Shown piece after piece: positions 42,836 through 51,834 of a DNA stretch of 64,000 nucleotides (its first letter is position 1; every line of letters begins with the position of its first letter). The notes below the pieces were generated by a model that did no database searches, was not told where the DNA came from, and saw only the letters and a program-made list of their open reading frames with translations. Origin of the DNA: Bacteroidaceae bacterium (GTDB lineage Bacteria; Bacteroidota; Bacteroidia; Bacteroidales; Bacteroidaceae); the NCBI GenBank assembly GCA_017622815.1, contig JAGAQH010000042.1, forward strand, positions 1 through 64,000. The letters run 5' to 3'. The position numbers were made by a program, and so were the translations under genes.

Positions 42836-44149
42836 ATGAAGATATTCTCAGACGAACTTGTGCAGGAGGCGGCAAGAGTCAATCATGTCGCCGACCTGTC
42901 CCATGCAACGATAGGCGAGACTCTGCTCGTGGCGCAATATCTGGAACAGAAGACGGGGTTGCCGTTCATACGTATGGATCAGGGAAGCCCTGGTCTGCCT
43001 TGCAACGCTTTCGGCATAGAGGCAGAAAAGAAGGCCCTGGATACTGGTGTCAACAGCCAGTATCCTGCGGCGGCAGGCATACCCGAACTGAAGGAGGCGG
43101 CAAGCCGTTTCGTAAAGGCTTTTCTGGACATAGACATAAGTCCGCGCGCCTGCATCCCCACCGTGGGTTCGGTGGCTGGAAGTTTCGGCGCTTTCATAGC
43201 ATGCTGCCAGCGTGACGAGAAGAAGAATAAGGTCCTGTTCATCGACCCGGGTTTCCCGATACAGAAGTCACAGTTGCGCATCCTCGGCATAGGATGGAGG
43301 AGTTTTGACATATATCCTTACCGCGGCCAGGCATTGCGCGAAAAATTGGAACAGGAGGTAAGTGGCGGAGACATAGCGGCCATCATCTATTCCAACCCCA
43401 ACAATCCCGCATGGATATCGCTGGAGGAGGAGGAACTGCAGATTATAGGCGAGACAGCCACTAAGCACGACATCATCGTCATGGAGGACCTTGCCTACTT
43501 TGCCATGGACAGCAGGCGCGACCTCTCACGTCCCTTCCAACCTCCCTTCGTGCGTACCGTGGCAAGGTATACCGACAACTATCTGCTCATGCTCTCGGCC
43601 TCAAAGATATTCTCTTATGCAGGCGGACGTATAGCCCTGGTGTGCATCAGCGACAAACTCTTCGACCGCCAGTTTCCTGCCCTGGCAAAACGCTATAATG
43701 ATAGCGGAGTCTTCGGCCCCACGTTCATCGCAAGCATACAGTACATGATTACCTCGGGCTGCACGGCCAGCACACAGTATGCCTATGCCGAGATGCTCCG
43801 CCTGTCATGCGAAGGCGTGATAAACTTTGTTGAGGATACCAAGGCTTATGCCGAACGTGCCCGAAGGATGAAGAAGATATTCTGCGACAACGGTTTTACC
43901 ATAACCTATCCACGTGACGTGACGGAAGAGATTGGCGACGGTTTCTTCTTCTCCCTCTCGTATCCTGGCATGACTGGAGGCGAACTCGTAAGCGAACTGA
44001 TTTCCTACGGAGTTTCCAGCATCAATCTGGATACGACGGGTTCCCTTGAACATGGAGTAAGGGCATGCACCAGCCGCATGCGCGACGAACTGTATCCTGT
44101 TCTGGAGGAACGCATGAAGATGTTCAGGCTTGACCATCCGCTTCCCTAA
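42836..44149 (+). CDS. Class I/II PLP aminotransferase (likely aromatic)
   Basis: 437 residues. A PLP fold with SNPNNPAW at the cofactor Asn, a DLAYFAMD segment near the pyridine-binding aspartate and a LSASKIFSYAGGR segment around the Schiff-base lysine. The last gene of the iorA-iorB-paaK run, 33 nt after paaK; it is the expected first step, turning phenylalanine, tyrosine or tryptophan into the arylpyruvates used by IorAB. Substrate is inferred from context. Confidence 0.85.
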   Translation: MKIFSDELVQEAARVNHVADLSHATIGETLLVAQYLEQKTGLPFIRMDQGSPGLPCNAFGIEAEKKALDTGVNSQYPAAAGIPELKEAASRFVKAFLDIDISPRACIPTVGSVAGSFGAFIACCQRDEKKNKVLFIDPGFPIQKSQLRILGIGWRSFDIYPYRGQALREKLEQEVSGGDIAAIIYSNPNNPAWISLEEEELQIIGETATKHDIIVMEDLAYFAMDSRRDLSRPFQPPFVRTVARYTDNYLLMLSASKIFSYAGGRIALVCISDKLFDRQFPALAKRYNDSGVFGPTFIASIQYMITSGCTASTQYAYAEMLRLSCEGVINFVEDTKAYAERARRMKKIFCDNGFTITYPRDVTEEIGDGFFFSLSYPGMTGGELVSELISYGVSSINLDTTGSLEHGVRACTSRMRDELYPVLEERMKMFRLDHPLP

Positions 44150-44173
44150 GAATATAAAGGGCATATTTAACGC

Positions 44174-44213
44174 GAGTCCGACGAACTATAACTACTTATA
44201 ATTCGTCGGACTC
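44174..44213 (+). terminator. Hairpin after the arylacetate operon
   Basis: A 12-bp perfect stem (GAGTCCGACGAA / TTCGTCGGACTC) with a 16-nt AT-rich loop, 24 nt after the last stop. No T-tract follows, so its strength is uncertain. Confidence 0.55.
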
Positions 44214-44250
44214 ACTATAATATTGGCATGAAGAACCAATATTTCTATTA

Positions 44251-44293
44251 TAAAAAAGGATGTGTCACATCATTTGTTCATGAGGACACATCC
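44251..44293 (-). terminator. galE terminator
   Basis: A 9-bp stem (44258-44266 with 44285-44293, GGATGTGTC arm) with T6 on the minus strand, 27 nt after the galE stop. Confidence 0.78.
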
Positions 44294-44319
44294 CTAATAA
44301 CTATACAAAAATCGGAATT

Positions 44320-45336
44320 TTATTCTTCGAAACCGTTGGGGTTGTTCTTCTGCCAGTTCCAGCTGTCGCGGCACATTTCCTCGATACCGAACTGAGCCTT
44401 CCAACCGAGTTCTGCCTCAGCCTTGGCGGGGTTGCAGTAGCATGTGGCAATGTCGCCCGGACGACGGGGCTTGATAGAGTAGGGAACGGGTACACCGTTG
44501 GCCTTCTCGAATGCCTTGACAACGTCCAATACAGAATAGCCGTGACCGGTACCCACATTGTAAATGGCAATACCCTTCTTGGCAACGATAGCCTTCAGTG
44601 CTGCTACGTGAGCGCGTGCCAGGTCAACAACGTGGATATAGTCGCGTACGCCAGTACCGTCGTGTGTGTCGTAGTCGTCACCGAATACGCCCAGTTCAGC
44701 ACGCTTGCCTACGGCTGTCTGTGTGATGTAGGGCATCAGGTTGTTGGGGATACCGTTGGGGTTCTCGCCGATGGTACCGCTCTTGTGAGCACCGATAGGG
44801 TTGAAGTAGCGGAGCAGAACGATGTTCCATTCGTTGTCGGCCTTCTGTACGTCCATCAGAACCTCCTCAAGCATAGACTTGGTCTGTCCGTAGGGGTTGG
44901 TGCAATGGCCCTTGGGGCACTCCTCAGTGATGGGGATGATGGCGGGATCACCGTAAACGGTAGCGCTGGAAGAGAAAATCATGTTCTTGCAACCGTTCTT
45001 GCGCATTACGTCAACCAGAACGAAAGTACCGTTCATGTTGTTCTCATAGTACTCCAGAGGCTTTGCGCAACTCTCGCCTACAGCCTTGAGACCGGCAAAG
45101 TGGATACATGCGTCGAACTTGTGCTCGTCGAATACCTTCTGCAGACCTTCGCGGTCGCGGATGTCCACCTTGTAGAAGGGAACCTCCTTGCCGATAATCT
45201 TTGCAACGCGCTTCAGGGAGATAGGAGATGAGTTGTCCAGATTGTCAACAACTACTGCCTCGTGACCAGCCTCGGTCAGTTCAATCAGGGTGTGGCTTCC
45301 GATAAAGCCTGCACCGCCAGTTAACAGGATTTTCAT
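44320..45336 (-). CDS. galE: UDP-glucose 4-epimerase
   Basis: 338 residues, short-chain dehydrogenase fold. TGGAGFIGSHTLIEL is the NAD site; the catalytic pair is in SSSATVYG and YGQTK (Tyr-x3-Lys). NPIGAHKSGTIGE and RPGDIA near the ends are GalE-specific. It interconverts UDP-glucose and UDP-galactose. Own promoter and terminator are present. Confidence 0.96.
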   Translation of the reverse strand: MKILLTGGAGFIGSHTLIELTEAGHEAVVVDNLDNSSPISLKRVAKIIGKEVPFYKVDIRDREGLQKVFDEHKFDACIHFAGLKAVGESCAKPLEYYENNMNGTFVLVDVMRKNGCKNMIFSSSATVYGDPAIIPITEECPKGHCTNPYGQTKSMLEEVLMDVQKADNEWNIVLLRYFNPIGAHKSGTIGENPNGIPNNLMPYITQTAVGKRAELGVFGDDYDTHDGTGVRDYIHVVDLARAHVAALKAIVAKKGIAIYNVGTGHGYSVLDVVKAFEKANGVPVPYSIKPRRPGDIATCYCNPAKAEAELGWKAQFGIEEMCRDSWNWQKNNPNGFEE

Positions 45337-45381
45337 TCTAAGTATTAGTTTATGTGATTAAAAACGTTCATTCTTGCGACA

Positions 45382-45389
45382 CAAAGTTA
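45382..45389 (-). promoter_or_regulatory. galE promoter -7 element (TAACTTTG)
   Basis: Exact consensus on the minus strand 46 nt before the start; TTG about 20 nt upstream may be the -33. Confidence 0.65.
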
Positions 45390-45468
45390 ACTAAACTTTT
45401 CAAGAAAAGCAAGCCTTTATGTCCTTTTGTAGATGCTAAAGTCGTTATTTATACCTGTCGGTACATCA

Positions 45469-46113
45469 TTACAGATATGGGTTGGAGTCCATTTCCACAC
45501 CTATGGTGCTTTCTGGACCATGTCCGGGCAGGATGACGGTGTCCTGAGGCAGTGTGAAAATCTTGTGACTGATGCTCTCCAGTTCCTGTTGGTAGTTGCC
45601 TCCCGGCAGGTCGGTACGTCCTATGCCCATACGGAAGATAGTGTCGCCTGTGAGAACCATCCTTCCCTCCGGTATGTAATAGCACACTCCGCCTGGAGTG
45701 TGTCCAGGTGTGTGCAGTACCTGGATGGAGACTTCGCCCAATTGCAATACGGATGCTTCGCTGATGGATGTATCGGCTTTGGGCAGCATGCCGGAGATGT
45801 CTATGCGGAACCATTTCTGCACCATGTCGGGTGCCGCCTGATATACGGGTATTTCGGCAGAGTGGCACATGGGCGTAAGTCCGTATTGTTCGCAGATGGT
45901 GCCAAGGCCCAGGCAATGGTCGAAGTGCATATGTGTCTGAAGCGAATATTTCAGTGTAATGCCGTTCTCGCTGAGGAAATCACTTATTCTTGCATGCTCG
46001 CCTTTTGTCCACGCGCCACAATCCACTATTGCACCCTCATGACTGATATCGTCCCAGATGATGTAGCAGTTCTCCTCTATGGGATTGACAACGAAACGCT
46101 TATAATGAAACAT
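45469..46113 (-). CDS. Metallo-beta-lactamase-fold hydrolase (glyoxalase II-like)
   Basis: 214 residues from ATG 46113. The metal motif is THMHFDHCLG, with later HTPGHTPGG, TGDTIF and LPGHGPES giving the other metal ligands. Resembles small cytosolic hydroxyacylglutathione-hydrolase-like or persulfide-type MBL proteins; the substrate is undefined. The start overlaps the end of rsmG by 14 nt. Confidence 0.85.
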   Translation of the reverse strand: MFHYKRFVVNPIEENCYIIWDDISHEGAIVDCGAWTKGEHARISDFLSENGITLKYSLQTHMHFDHCLGLGTICEQYGLTPMCHSAEIPVYQAAPDMVQKWFRIDISGMLPKADTSISEASVLQLGEVSIQVLHTPGHTPGGVCYYIPEGRMVLTGDTIFRMGIGRTDLPGGNYQQELESISHKIFTLPQDTVILPGHGPESTIGVEMDSNPYL

Positions 46114-46720
46114 ATACAACCTTTTTAGTTTCAAAGAATTCCTCCTCGAAGTAATCGCTGAGGCTTGTGATGAGGGTGTGCGCCTTCATGGGCAGTACCT
46201 CGTTTGCCAGTTCTCCGCCTTTCAGGCAGATGAGTCCGTTGGGCATGGCATTCTGTGCTTTGGGAGCAATGTTCTTGCGTACCAGTTTCACAAGGTCTGC
46301 CAGAGGCATTACCGCCCTTGATACTACAAAGTCGTATTTTTCCTTCAGGTTCTCGGCACGTGTCCATTCCGTGGTGACATTTGTCAGTCCCAAGGCTGTG
46401 CGCACTTCGTCGCAAACACGTATTTTCTTGCCTATGCTGTCCACAAGATGAAAGTGTACCTCAGGGAACATGATGGCCAAGGGTATGCCAGGGAAGCCTC
46501 CGCCTGTGCCGAGGTCCATGACGCGCGTGCCGGGCTTGAAGTTGATTATCTGGGCAATTCCCAGAGAGTGCAGGATGTGATGCTCGTAGAGATTGTCTAT
46601 GTCCTTACGGGAAATCACGTTGATTTTGGAATTCCAATCCCTGTAGAGGGCATCGAGTGCGGCAAAGCGCTGGCGCTGCTCATCTGTTATGTTGGGGAAG
46701 TATTTGTTGATGAGTTCCAT
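46100..46720 (-). CDS. rsmG: 16S rRNA m7G527 methyltransferase
   Basis: 206 residues from ATG 46720. VMDLGTGGGFPGIPLAIMFP is the SAM-binding motif I, with NVISRKDIDNLYEHHILHS upstream and VVSRAVMPL later, all typical of RsmG (GidB). It methylates G527 in the 530 loop. The longer start at 46732 is possible. Confidence 0.94.
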   Translation of the reverse strand: MELINKYFPNITDEQRQRFAALDALYRDWNSKINVISRKDIDNLYEHHILHSLGIAQIINFKPGTRVMDLGTGGGFPGIPLAIMFPEVHFHLVDSIGKKIRVCDEVRTALGLTNVTTEWTRAENLKEKYDFVVSRAVMPLADLVKLVRKNIAPKAQNAMPNGLICLKGGELANEVLPMKAHTLITSLSDYFEEEFFETKKVVYVSL

Positions 46721-46728
46721 GATTCTTG

Positions 46729-47547
46729 TCAATTAGTCTTCAGGTATTGTTTCAGTGAGTCGTAACTGAGGCTTATGTATGTAATTCCGCTGGAATAGGG
46801 GGCAATGTCGTATTGTCCGAAGCAGAAGGTGATGCTGTCCTTGCGCAGTTGGAAGTTTTCCGTCAGATACAACTCTCCAAGTCCCAGTATGCCAGTCTTC
46901 TCCATCAGTTCCTCGCGGGTAGAACAGTTGTTGTCTTTCAGGAGTTTTGCAAGCATAATATCCAATATGGCTTGTTCCTGAGTGGCATCAAGCACGTCAC
47001 CTATGCCTATGAGCAAGCCTGTCCTCTTGGAAAAGTTCAGTGTATATGGTATATAGGAACCATGTGCTCCACCAGTGTACTGGTCAATACTGCTCTGATA
47101 CACCATCACCGTATCCGCTGCGTCTGCATCAAAGCGTCCTTTCCTGTTGATATAAAACTGAATCTCGCCAAACGTCTCGTCGTCGGGTTCATAAAACTCT
47201 ACCACTTCGGCTTTCATTTCATTTACCTCTTTGTCTATTGCCATAGATATGGCCGTGCGCACGTCGGCATCATGAGAACCAGAAATGCATAGTCTGTTAA
47301 TTCCGGCATTGATGCTGTCTGCAATGGTATTTCCAGGCTTGAGGAATTGGAAGTCATAATCTATAGACATAATGTTGTCTATATTTTTGCTTACATGTAC
47401 GGAGTCTGTGAGGAAACATACTTCTTCCCCGTCATCCCCTTTCTGTCCGTCATTACCTTTTCCACCCGTCGGTTGGCATGACAATATGGCAAGTGTTGCC
47501 AGTGCAAGCATGCAGGGGAACAAAATATCAAACTTTGCTTTTCTCAT
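46729..47547 (-). CDS. DUF3298-domain lipoprotein
   Basis: 272 residues. A lipoprotein signal ends LAILSCQPT, followed by a low-complexity GGKGNDGQKGDDGEE linker. The mature part has the DUF4163/DUF3298 pattern seen in RsiV-like proteins: GGAHGSYIPYTLNFS (the conserved GGAH-x-x turn) and FCFGQYDIAPYSSGI near the end. Function is unknown; DUF3298 domains bind ligands such as lysozyme in RsiV. Lies 10 nt after nhaC and 8 nt before rsmG. Confidence 0.8.
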   Translation of the reverse strand: MRKAKFDILFPCMLALATLAILSCQPTGGKGNDGQKGDDGEEVCFLTDSVHVSKNIDNIMSIDYDFQFLKPGNTIADSINAGINRLCISGSHDADVRTAISMAIDKEVNEMKAEVVEFYEPDDETFGEIQFYINRKGRFDADAADTVMVYQSSIDQYTGGAHGSYIPYTLNFSKRTGLLIGIGDVLDATQEQAILDIMLAKLLKDNNCSTREELMEKTGILGLGELYLTENFQLRKDSITFCFGQYDIAPYSSGITYISLSYDSLKQYLKTN

Positions 47548-47557
47548 AGCTGTCTGC

Positions 47558-48679
47558 TTATTTTTCTTTCTTCCTGTAGAAGATGATATTCATGATGGTG
47601 ATAACACCCAATATGTACGGATAATATAAATAAGGTATGATGTCCAATGGGTTTATGGCAGCAAGACCTGCGGCTATAAGCAGTTGTGCACCCCATGGGA
47701 TGATACCCTGTGCAAAGCACGACATGGTGTCCAGTATGGATGCAGAGCGTTTTGCCTCTATACCGTATCGGTAAGAGATACTACGTGCCACAGGACCTAC
47801 GGCCAGAATGGCAATGGTGTTGTTCGCCGTGAGCATGTCCACCGCCACCACAGCACCGGCAATGCTAAGTTCGGCACCACGTCGCGAGGAAATGATGCGT
47901 CCCATGTTCATTATCAGCCAGTCAATGGCACCGCGTTTACGCAGTTGGTCAATGATTACGGCAGCCAGAATGGTGACTATAATTAGGTCGTGCATGCCCA
48001 AAATACCTTTATGTGCGGCTGCCCAAAGGGAAGCCATGTCCATGCTACCCTGAAACAAGCCAATGGCCATAGCCGAAATGATGCCCATTATCAGTACCCA
48101 TATCACATTCATCCCTGCCAGTGCCAGGACAAAGACAACAATATAAGGCAATATGTTCAGAGGATTGTCAATGTCCAGCCCAGTATGCGATTCTATGCCA
48201 GCCCCGATGAATATGTATGCCAGTATGGTCAGCACTGCCGCCGGCAAGGCAATACCTATGTTGGCCTTGAACTTGTCCGACATCCTGCATCCCTGTGTCT
48301 TGGTGGCCATGATGGTTGTGTCCGAGATGAAGGACAGATTGTCACCGAACAGGCTTCCTCCCACTACCACCGCTGTGGCCATAGGCACATTGGCTGATGT
48401 TGCCGTGGCTATACCTACGGCAATGGGGGTCAGCGCCGCAATGGTTCCGCAACTGGTTCCTATACTTAGGGACACGAGGCATGCCGCCACGAACATTCCC
48501 ACAAGGATGAAGTTGCCCGGCAGGATGGAGAGGGTCAGGTTTACGACACTGTCCACGCATCCCATTGCCTGTGCAATGGAAGAAAAGGCACCTGCCAGGA
48601 TGAATATCAGGAGCATGAGCATTATCCCGCCATTGTCTTCCGTCTTGCGGGGTGGGGGAGTCTTCTTCTTCTCTTCCAT
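47558..48679 (-). CDS. NhaC-type Na+/H+ antiporter, short at the N-terminus
   Basis: 373 residues from ATG 48679. The NhaC core is clear: LAGAFSSIAQAMGCVDS, SLSIGTSCGTIAALTPIAVG, GGSLFGDNLSFISDTTIMA and FAQGIIPWGAQLL. Bacteroidetes homologues are about 430-480 residues and have two or three extra helices before LAGAF; here there is only a charged MEEKKKTPPPRKTEDNGG start. The upstream fabI stop is 43 nt away, leaving no room for them. Either this is a naturally short variant or a 5' deletion has occurred. The 39-residue extension to 48793 lies inside fabI and is not family-like. Confidence 0.75.
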   Translation of the reverse strand: MEEKKKTPPPRKTEDNGGIMLMLLIFILAGAFSSIAQAMGCVDSVVNLTLSILPGNFILVGMFVAACLVSLSIGTSCGTIAALTPIAVGIATATSANVPMATAVVVGGSLFGDNLSFISDTTIMATKTQGCRMSDKFKANIGIALPAAVLTILAYIFIGAGIESHTGLDIDNPLNILPYIVVFVLALAGMNVIWVLIMGIISAMAIGLFQGSMDMASLWAAAHKGILGMHDLIIVTILAAVIIDQLRKRGAIDWLIMNMGRIISSRRGAELSIAGAVVAVDMLTANNTIAILAVGPVARSISYRYGIEAKRSASILDTMSCFAQGIIPWGAQLLIAAGLAAINPLDIIPYLYYPYILGVITIMNIIFYRKKEK

Positions 48680-48722
48680 ATTCTCGGTCTTGTACACGTT
48701 AAAGGGAGACACGCAATCAGTA

Positions 48723-49580
48723 TTATCCGTATATGATATTGCCATTCTCGTCCATATATTCCTCCAGTCCCTTTTCGTATGTAGCCATGGCACGCAGACT
48801 CATGCCCATGCTGGAGAAACCGCCGTCGTGGAAAAGGTTCTGCATCGTCACCTTTCGTGTCAGGTCGGAGAACATCACCATACAGTAGTCGGCACATTCG
48901 TCGGCACTTGCATTGCCCAGTGGGGACATGCGGTTGGCAAAGTCGAAGAGCCTGTCCATTCCTTTCACTCCACTACCAGCCGTGGTCATTGTGGGCGACT
49001 GGGAAATGGTGTTGATGCGCACATGATGCTCGCGTCCGTATATGTAGCCGAAACTGCGTGCAATGGATTCCAGCAGAGCCTTGGCATCGGCCATGTCGTT
49101 GTAGCCGAACATAGTGCGCTGTGCCGCCATATAGGTCAGTGCCACAACAGAACCGTATTCTGCAATGGCATCCTGCTTCTTGGCTGCCTGTAGCATCTTG
49201 TGGAAGGAAATGGCACTGATGTCCAAGGTCTTGCCCAGCATGTTGTAGTCCAGGTCGTCGTAGGTACGGCCCTTTCTCACGTTGGGCGACATGCCTATGG
49301 AGTGCAGTACGAAGTCTATCTTGCCACCAAGCACTTCCTGCGAGCGGCGGAACACCTCCTGCAGGTCCTCGTAACTTGTGGCATCGGCCGGTATCACCTC
49401 GCAGTTCAGTTGCTTTGCCAAGTCGTTCACCTGACCCATTCGTATTGCTATGGCTGTATTTGACAGAGTGATTGTGGCACCTTCTTCAACAGCCTTCACC
49501 GCCACCTTCCAGGCGATAGATTGCTCGTTCAGTGCACCGAATATTACTCCTCTCTTTCCTTTTAGTAATCCGTAACTCAT
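48723..49580 (-). CDS. fabI: Enoyl-[acyl-carrier-protein] reductase (NADH)
   Basis: 285 residues. The FabI-specific NAD site GVIFGALNEQSIAWKVA, the catalytic Tyr-x6-Lys in GYNDMADAK and the INTISQSPTMTTAGSG segment are present. It reduces enoyl-ACP in each cycle of fatty-acid elongation and is the triclosan target. Own promoter upstream. Confidence 0.95.
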   Translation of the reverse strand: MSYGLLKGKRGVIFGALNEQSIAWKVAVKAVEEGATITLSNTAIAIRMGQVNDLAKQLNCEVIPADATSYEDLQEVFRRSQEVLGGKIDFVLHSIGMSPNVRKGRTYDDLDYNMLGKTLDISAISFHKMLQAAKKQDAIAEYGSVVALTYMAAQRTMFGYNDMADAKALLESIARSFGYIYGREHHVRINTISQSPTMTTAGSGVKGMDRLFDFANRMSPLGNASADECADYCMVMFSDLTRKVTMQNLFHDGGFSSMGMSLRAMATYEKGLEEYMDENGNIIYG

Positions 49581-49616
49581 AATCAGTTCTTAATATTAGT
49601 ATCGTATTTCAAACTA

Positions 49617-49624
49617 CAAAGGTA
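49617..49624 (-). promoter_or_regulatory. fabI promoter -7 element (TACCTTTG)
   Basis: Exact consensus on the minus strand, 37 nt before the fabI start. Confidence 0.7.
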
Positions 49625-49630
49625 GTGATT

Positions 49631-50110
49631 TTACGTTATATCTGCAAGGAGAGCGGCAATTCTTTCAAGCCACAGTCTGTCGGTATCATCAAACGTATCC
49701 AGCATGTCACTGTCTATGTCGAGTACTGCAATGACCTCTCCCTTATGTAGTACGGGCACGACAATCTCTGAGCGTGAGGCACTGCTGCACGCTATGTGGC
49801 CGGGGAACTGTTCCACATCCGGCACTATGACGGTTTCGGCTCTTTGCCACGAGGTGCCGCATACTCCACGTCCATTTCTGATGCGAGTGCAGGCTATGGG
49901 ACCTTGGAAGGGTCCTAATACAAGTTCGTTGCCTGCAACGCGATAGAATCCTACCCACCAGAAACGGAAGGTCTCATAAAGACATGCCGATATGTTGGCC
50001 ATGTTGGCAATCATGTCCTCTTCGTCCTCTATGATGGACTTTATCTGAGGTAAAAGGTTTTGGTACAGTTCTTCCTTGCTGTTGCCATGGATGATGAGTG
50101 TCTCTGCCAT
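49631..50110 (-). CDS. msrC: Free methionine-(R)-sulfoxide reductase (GAF fold)
   Basis: 159 residues, one GAF domain. Catalytic cysteines are in GPIACTRI, RGVCGTSW and GHIACSSAS, the pattern of fRMsr enzymes, with FYRVAGNELVLGPFQG preceding. It reduces free methionine-R-sulfoxide using thioredoxin- or glutaredoxin-type donors; a glutaredoxin-like gene is 55 nt upstream. Confidence 0.9.
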   Translation of the reverse strand: MAETLIIHGNSKEELYQNLLPQIKSIIEDEEDMIANMANISACLYETFRFWWVGFYRVAGNELVLGPFQGPIACTRIRNGRGVCGTSWQRAETVIVPDVEQFPGHIACSSASRSEIVVPVLHKGEVIAVLDIDSDMLDTFDDTDRLWLERIAALLADIT

Positions 50111-50165
50111 GCGTGAAATCTTGTATTATATAATATATATAAGGTATGGGACGCGGATGCACGGC

Positions 50166-50492
50166 CTAACACCCCTTGCCGTCGATGCTGCATGATGCAC
50201 CGTCTTCCGGCTGGTCATCTGGGAGTGCTTGCGGCATATCCTTGACGATTTGCATGACTTTCTCCAGGGAAAAGGCAATGTTCCCATCCTCAAACACAAA
50301 GCACGGTATTCCTATTGTGCCACGTTGCCGCACCCGTTCAAAAGCAGGGTTATTGTCGCGCAGGGACAGGAACTGCTTCAGGTTTCTTGCTTGTTCTCCG
50401 ATGTCTATCAGTTGAAAGCGCGGATCGTCCTTCAACAATTGCTTGGCCGACGTACAGTCGGGGCATGTTTGCATAACGTAGACTCTAATCAT
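50166..50492 (-). CDS. Glutaredoxin-like protein
   Basis: 108 residues. CPDC redox motif in VYVMQTCPDCTSAKQLL, cis-proline in GTIGIPCFVFEDG. A C-terminal extension with extra cysteines (GASCSIDGKGC) is unusual and may bind metal or serve as redox partner. Precedes msrC in the same operon. Confidence 0.8.
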   Translation of the reverse strand: MIRVYVMQTCPDCTSAKQLLKDDPRFQLIDIGEQARNLKQFLSLRDNNPAFERVRQRGTIGIPCFVFEDGNIAFSLEKVMQIVKDMPQALPDDQPEDGASCSIDGKGC

Positions 50493-50507
50493 AGTGGTAT
50501 AGTTTGT

Positions 50508-50801
50508 TTATCTTACAAAAACAGGTTCTGCAATCGATTCGTCCGGCCACTTGGGCAGATACAGCAATGCCGAAGGCTTCCCGCCCATGCCCTGCCAGTC
50601 AATCCTTCTTAGCAGAGCGAAGTCAGGTGGACCGAATTCAAACGAGCGCCCATACAACAAAACGGCACCGCGCAGAGGGTCGTGTTTCCATAGGCCTCCG
50701 CCTCCCGTTCCGTCTTCACCGTATGACAGGAGGTCGTGATGCAGATACACTCTGCCGAACTTCAGCACACCGTCCTGTGTAATTATGAACTTCTGATACA
50801 T
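50508..50801 (-). CDS. Conserved hypothetical protein
   Basis: 97 residues, no motif I recognise. It begins MYQKFIITQDGVLKFGRV and has GGGGLWKHDP, beta-rich by eye. Sits 14 nt after the EFR1 gene and 15 nt before the glutaredoxin-like gene, in the same minus-strand run. Confidence 0.65.
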   Translation of the reverse strand: MYQKFIITQDGVLKFGRVYLHHDLLSYGEDGTGGGGLWKHDPLRGAVLLYGRSFEFGPPDFALLRRIDWQGMGGKPSALLYLPKWPDESIAEPVFVR

Positions 50802-50815
50802 AGGGCATTAGTTGT

Positions 50816-51631
50816 TCACACGAGGAACTTGTTCTCCTTGCGTATATTGAAATTGTCTGCCAGCAGTCGGGCAAATGGGGTGGGGAATGTTCTTGCCTGA
50901 CTGGGACATCCCTTCACGCAGGCACAACATTTGATGCACAGCGAGGCATCTGTTTCCTGCGGACTGTTCCGGTCTATTGCCGACGAGGGGCAAAGGTCTG
51001 CACAGATTCCGCATGCACTGCATAGCGAGGCATCAACAAGAGGCGATGCAGGCATTTGCAATCCCGACTTCATCCATGTCATCACTGTCTGTTTGAAATT
51101 CTGCATGGTCATTGCATCCTGCTCCGGTTGCTCTATGGTGCCTACTACAACCTCTTCATCACCGCTACCTTCCTTCAGTTTCTTCGCTATTTCTTGTCCG
51201 AACAGCCCGGCAAACTCCAAATCCCTTGCATCCGGTCTGCCCACGGCAATGGGAGTCTGTTCTGTGGAATATGAGTGTTCTCCTACAAAGGTTCCGGCCG
51301 CAACAATCCTGAATCCCCTTTCGGATAGAAATGCAGCCAGTTCCTCAAGGGCTTGTTCGTAGTGGCGGTTTCCATAGACCACAACGGCTATGGCCGGAGT
51401 GTTGCTACCACGTATCCCCTCCATTCTTTTCAATGCCATGGGGGCTACATGACCTCCATACACGGGGAGCGAAACCAGAAGCGGCTGGCTGTCCCCGAAA
51501 ACCTGCTGCCCTGCCTCCTTATGGGTAATGTCTGTCATGTGTGCCACAGGGCAGTCTATTCCCCTGGCAATCCCTTCTGCAACTTTTCTTGACGTACCCG
51601 TAGGCGAGAATGTGAGTATATGTAGTTCCAT
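50816..51631 (-). CDS. EFR1-type flavodoxin/ferredoxin fusion
   Basis: 271 residues. N-terminal flavodoxin-like domain with the FMN loop FSPTGTSRKVAEGIA, SLPVYGGHVAPMA and YGNRHYEQAL, then two [4Fe-4S] cluster motifs (CSACGICADLCPS and CIKCCACVKGCPS) at about 200-250. These proteins transfer electrons; the partner is unknown. First gene of the minus-strand run with glutaredoxin-like and msrC genes, suggesting a redox link. Confidence 0.88.
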   Translation of the reverse strand: MELHILTFSPTGTSRKVAEGIARGIDCPVAHMTDITHKEAGQQVFGDSQPLLVSLPVYGGHVAPMALKRMEGIRGSNTPAIAVVVYGNRHYEQALEELAAFLSERGFRIVAAGTFVGEHSYSTEQTPIAVGRPDARDLEFAGLFGQEIAKKLKEGSGDEEVVVGTIEQPEQDAMTMQNFKQTVMTWMKSGLQMPASPLVDASLCSACGICADLCPSSAIDRNSPQETDASLCIKCCACVKGCPSQARTFPTPFARLLADNFNIRKENKFLV

Positions 51632-51802
51632 ATTCTAATTCATGTTTTCCAGACGTAAAGATACGTCTTTATGTCCATAGTCACAAGCGTAAGGGATACA
51701 AATGACATATATGACGGATTAAATAAGCGTATTCCGCCTTCAAAGCATCAGTATTTATGAAAATATTACCCACAAAGTGTATTGTCGTATTCTTGTATTC
51801 CG

Positions 51803-51810
51803 TATCTTTG
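51803..51810 (+). promoter_or_regulatory. ABC exporter operon promoter -7 element (TATCTTTG)
   Basis: Exact consensus 25 nt before the start codon at 51835. Confidence 0.7.
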
Positions 51811-51834
51811 CATACATACAAAAGTTAGCATCTG

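Noticed and set aside
44174..44213. Hairpin after the aminotransferase as an operator or attachment site
   Set aside because: Its position between convergent genes, next to the galE terminator, fits transcription termination better; no partner repeat was found.
48680..48793. N-terminal extension of NhaC that might restore its missing helices
   Set aside because: It is hydrophilic and overlaps the fabI C-terminus, so it cannot be the lost helices.
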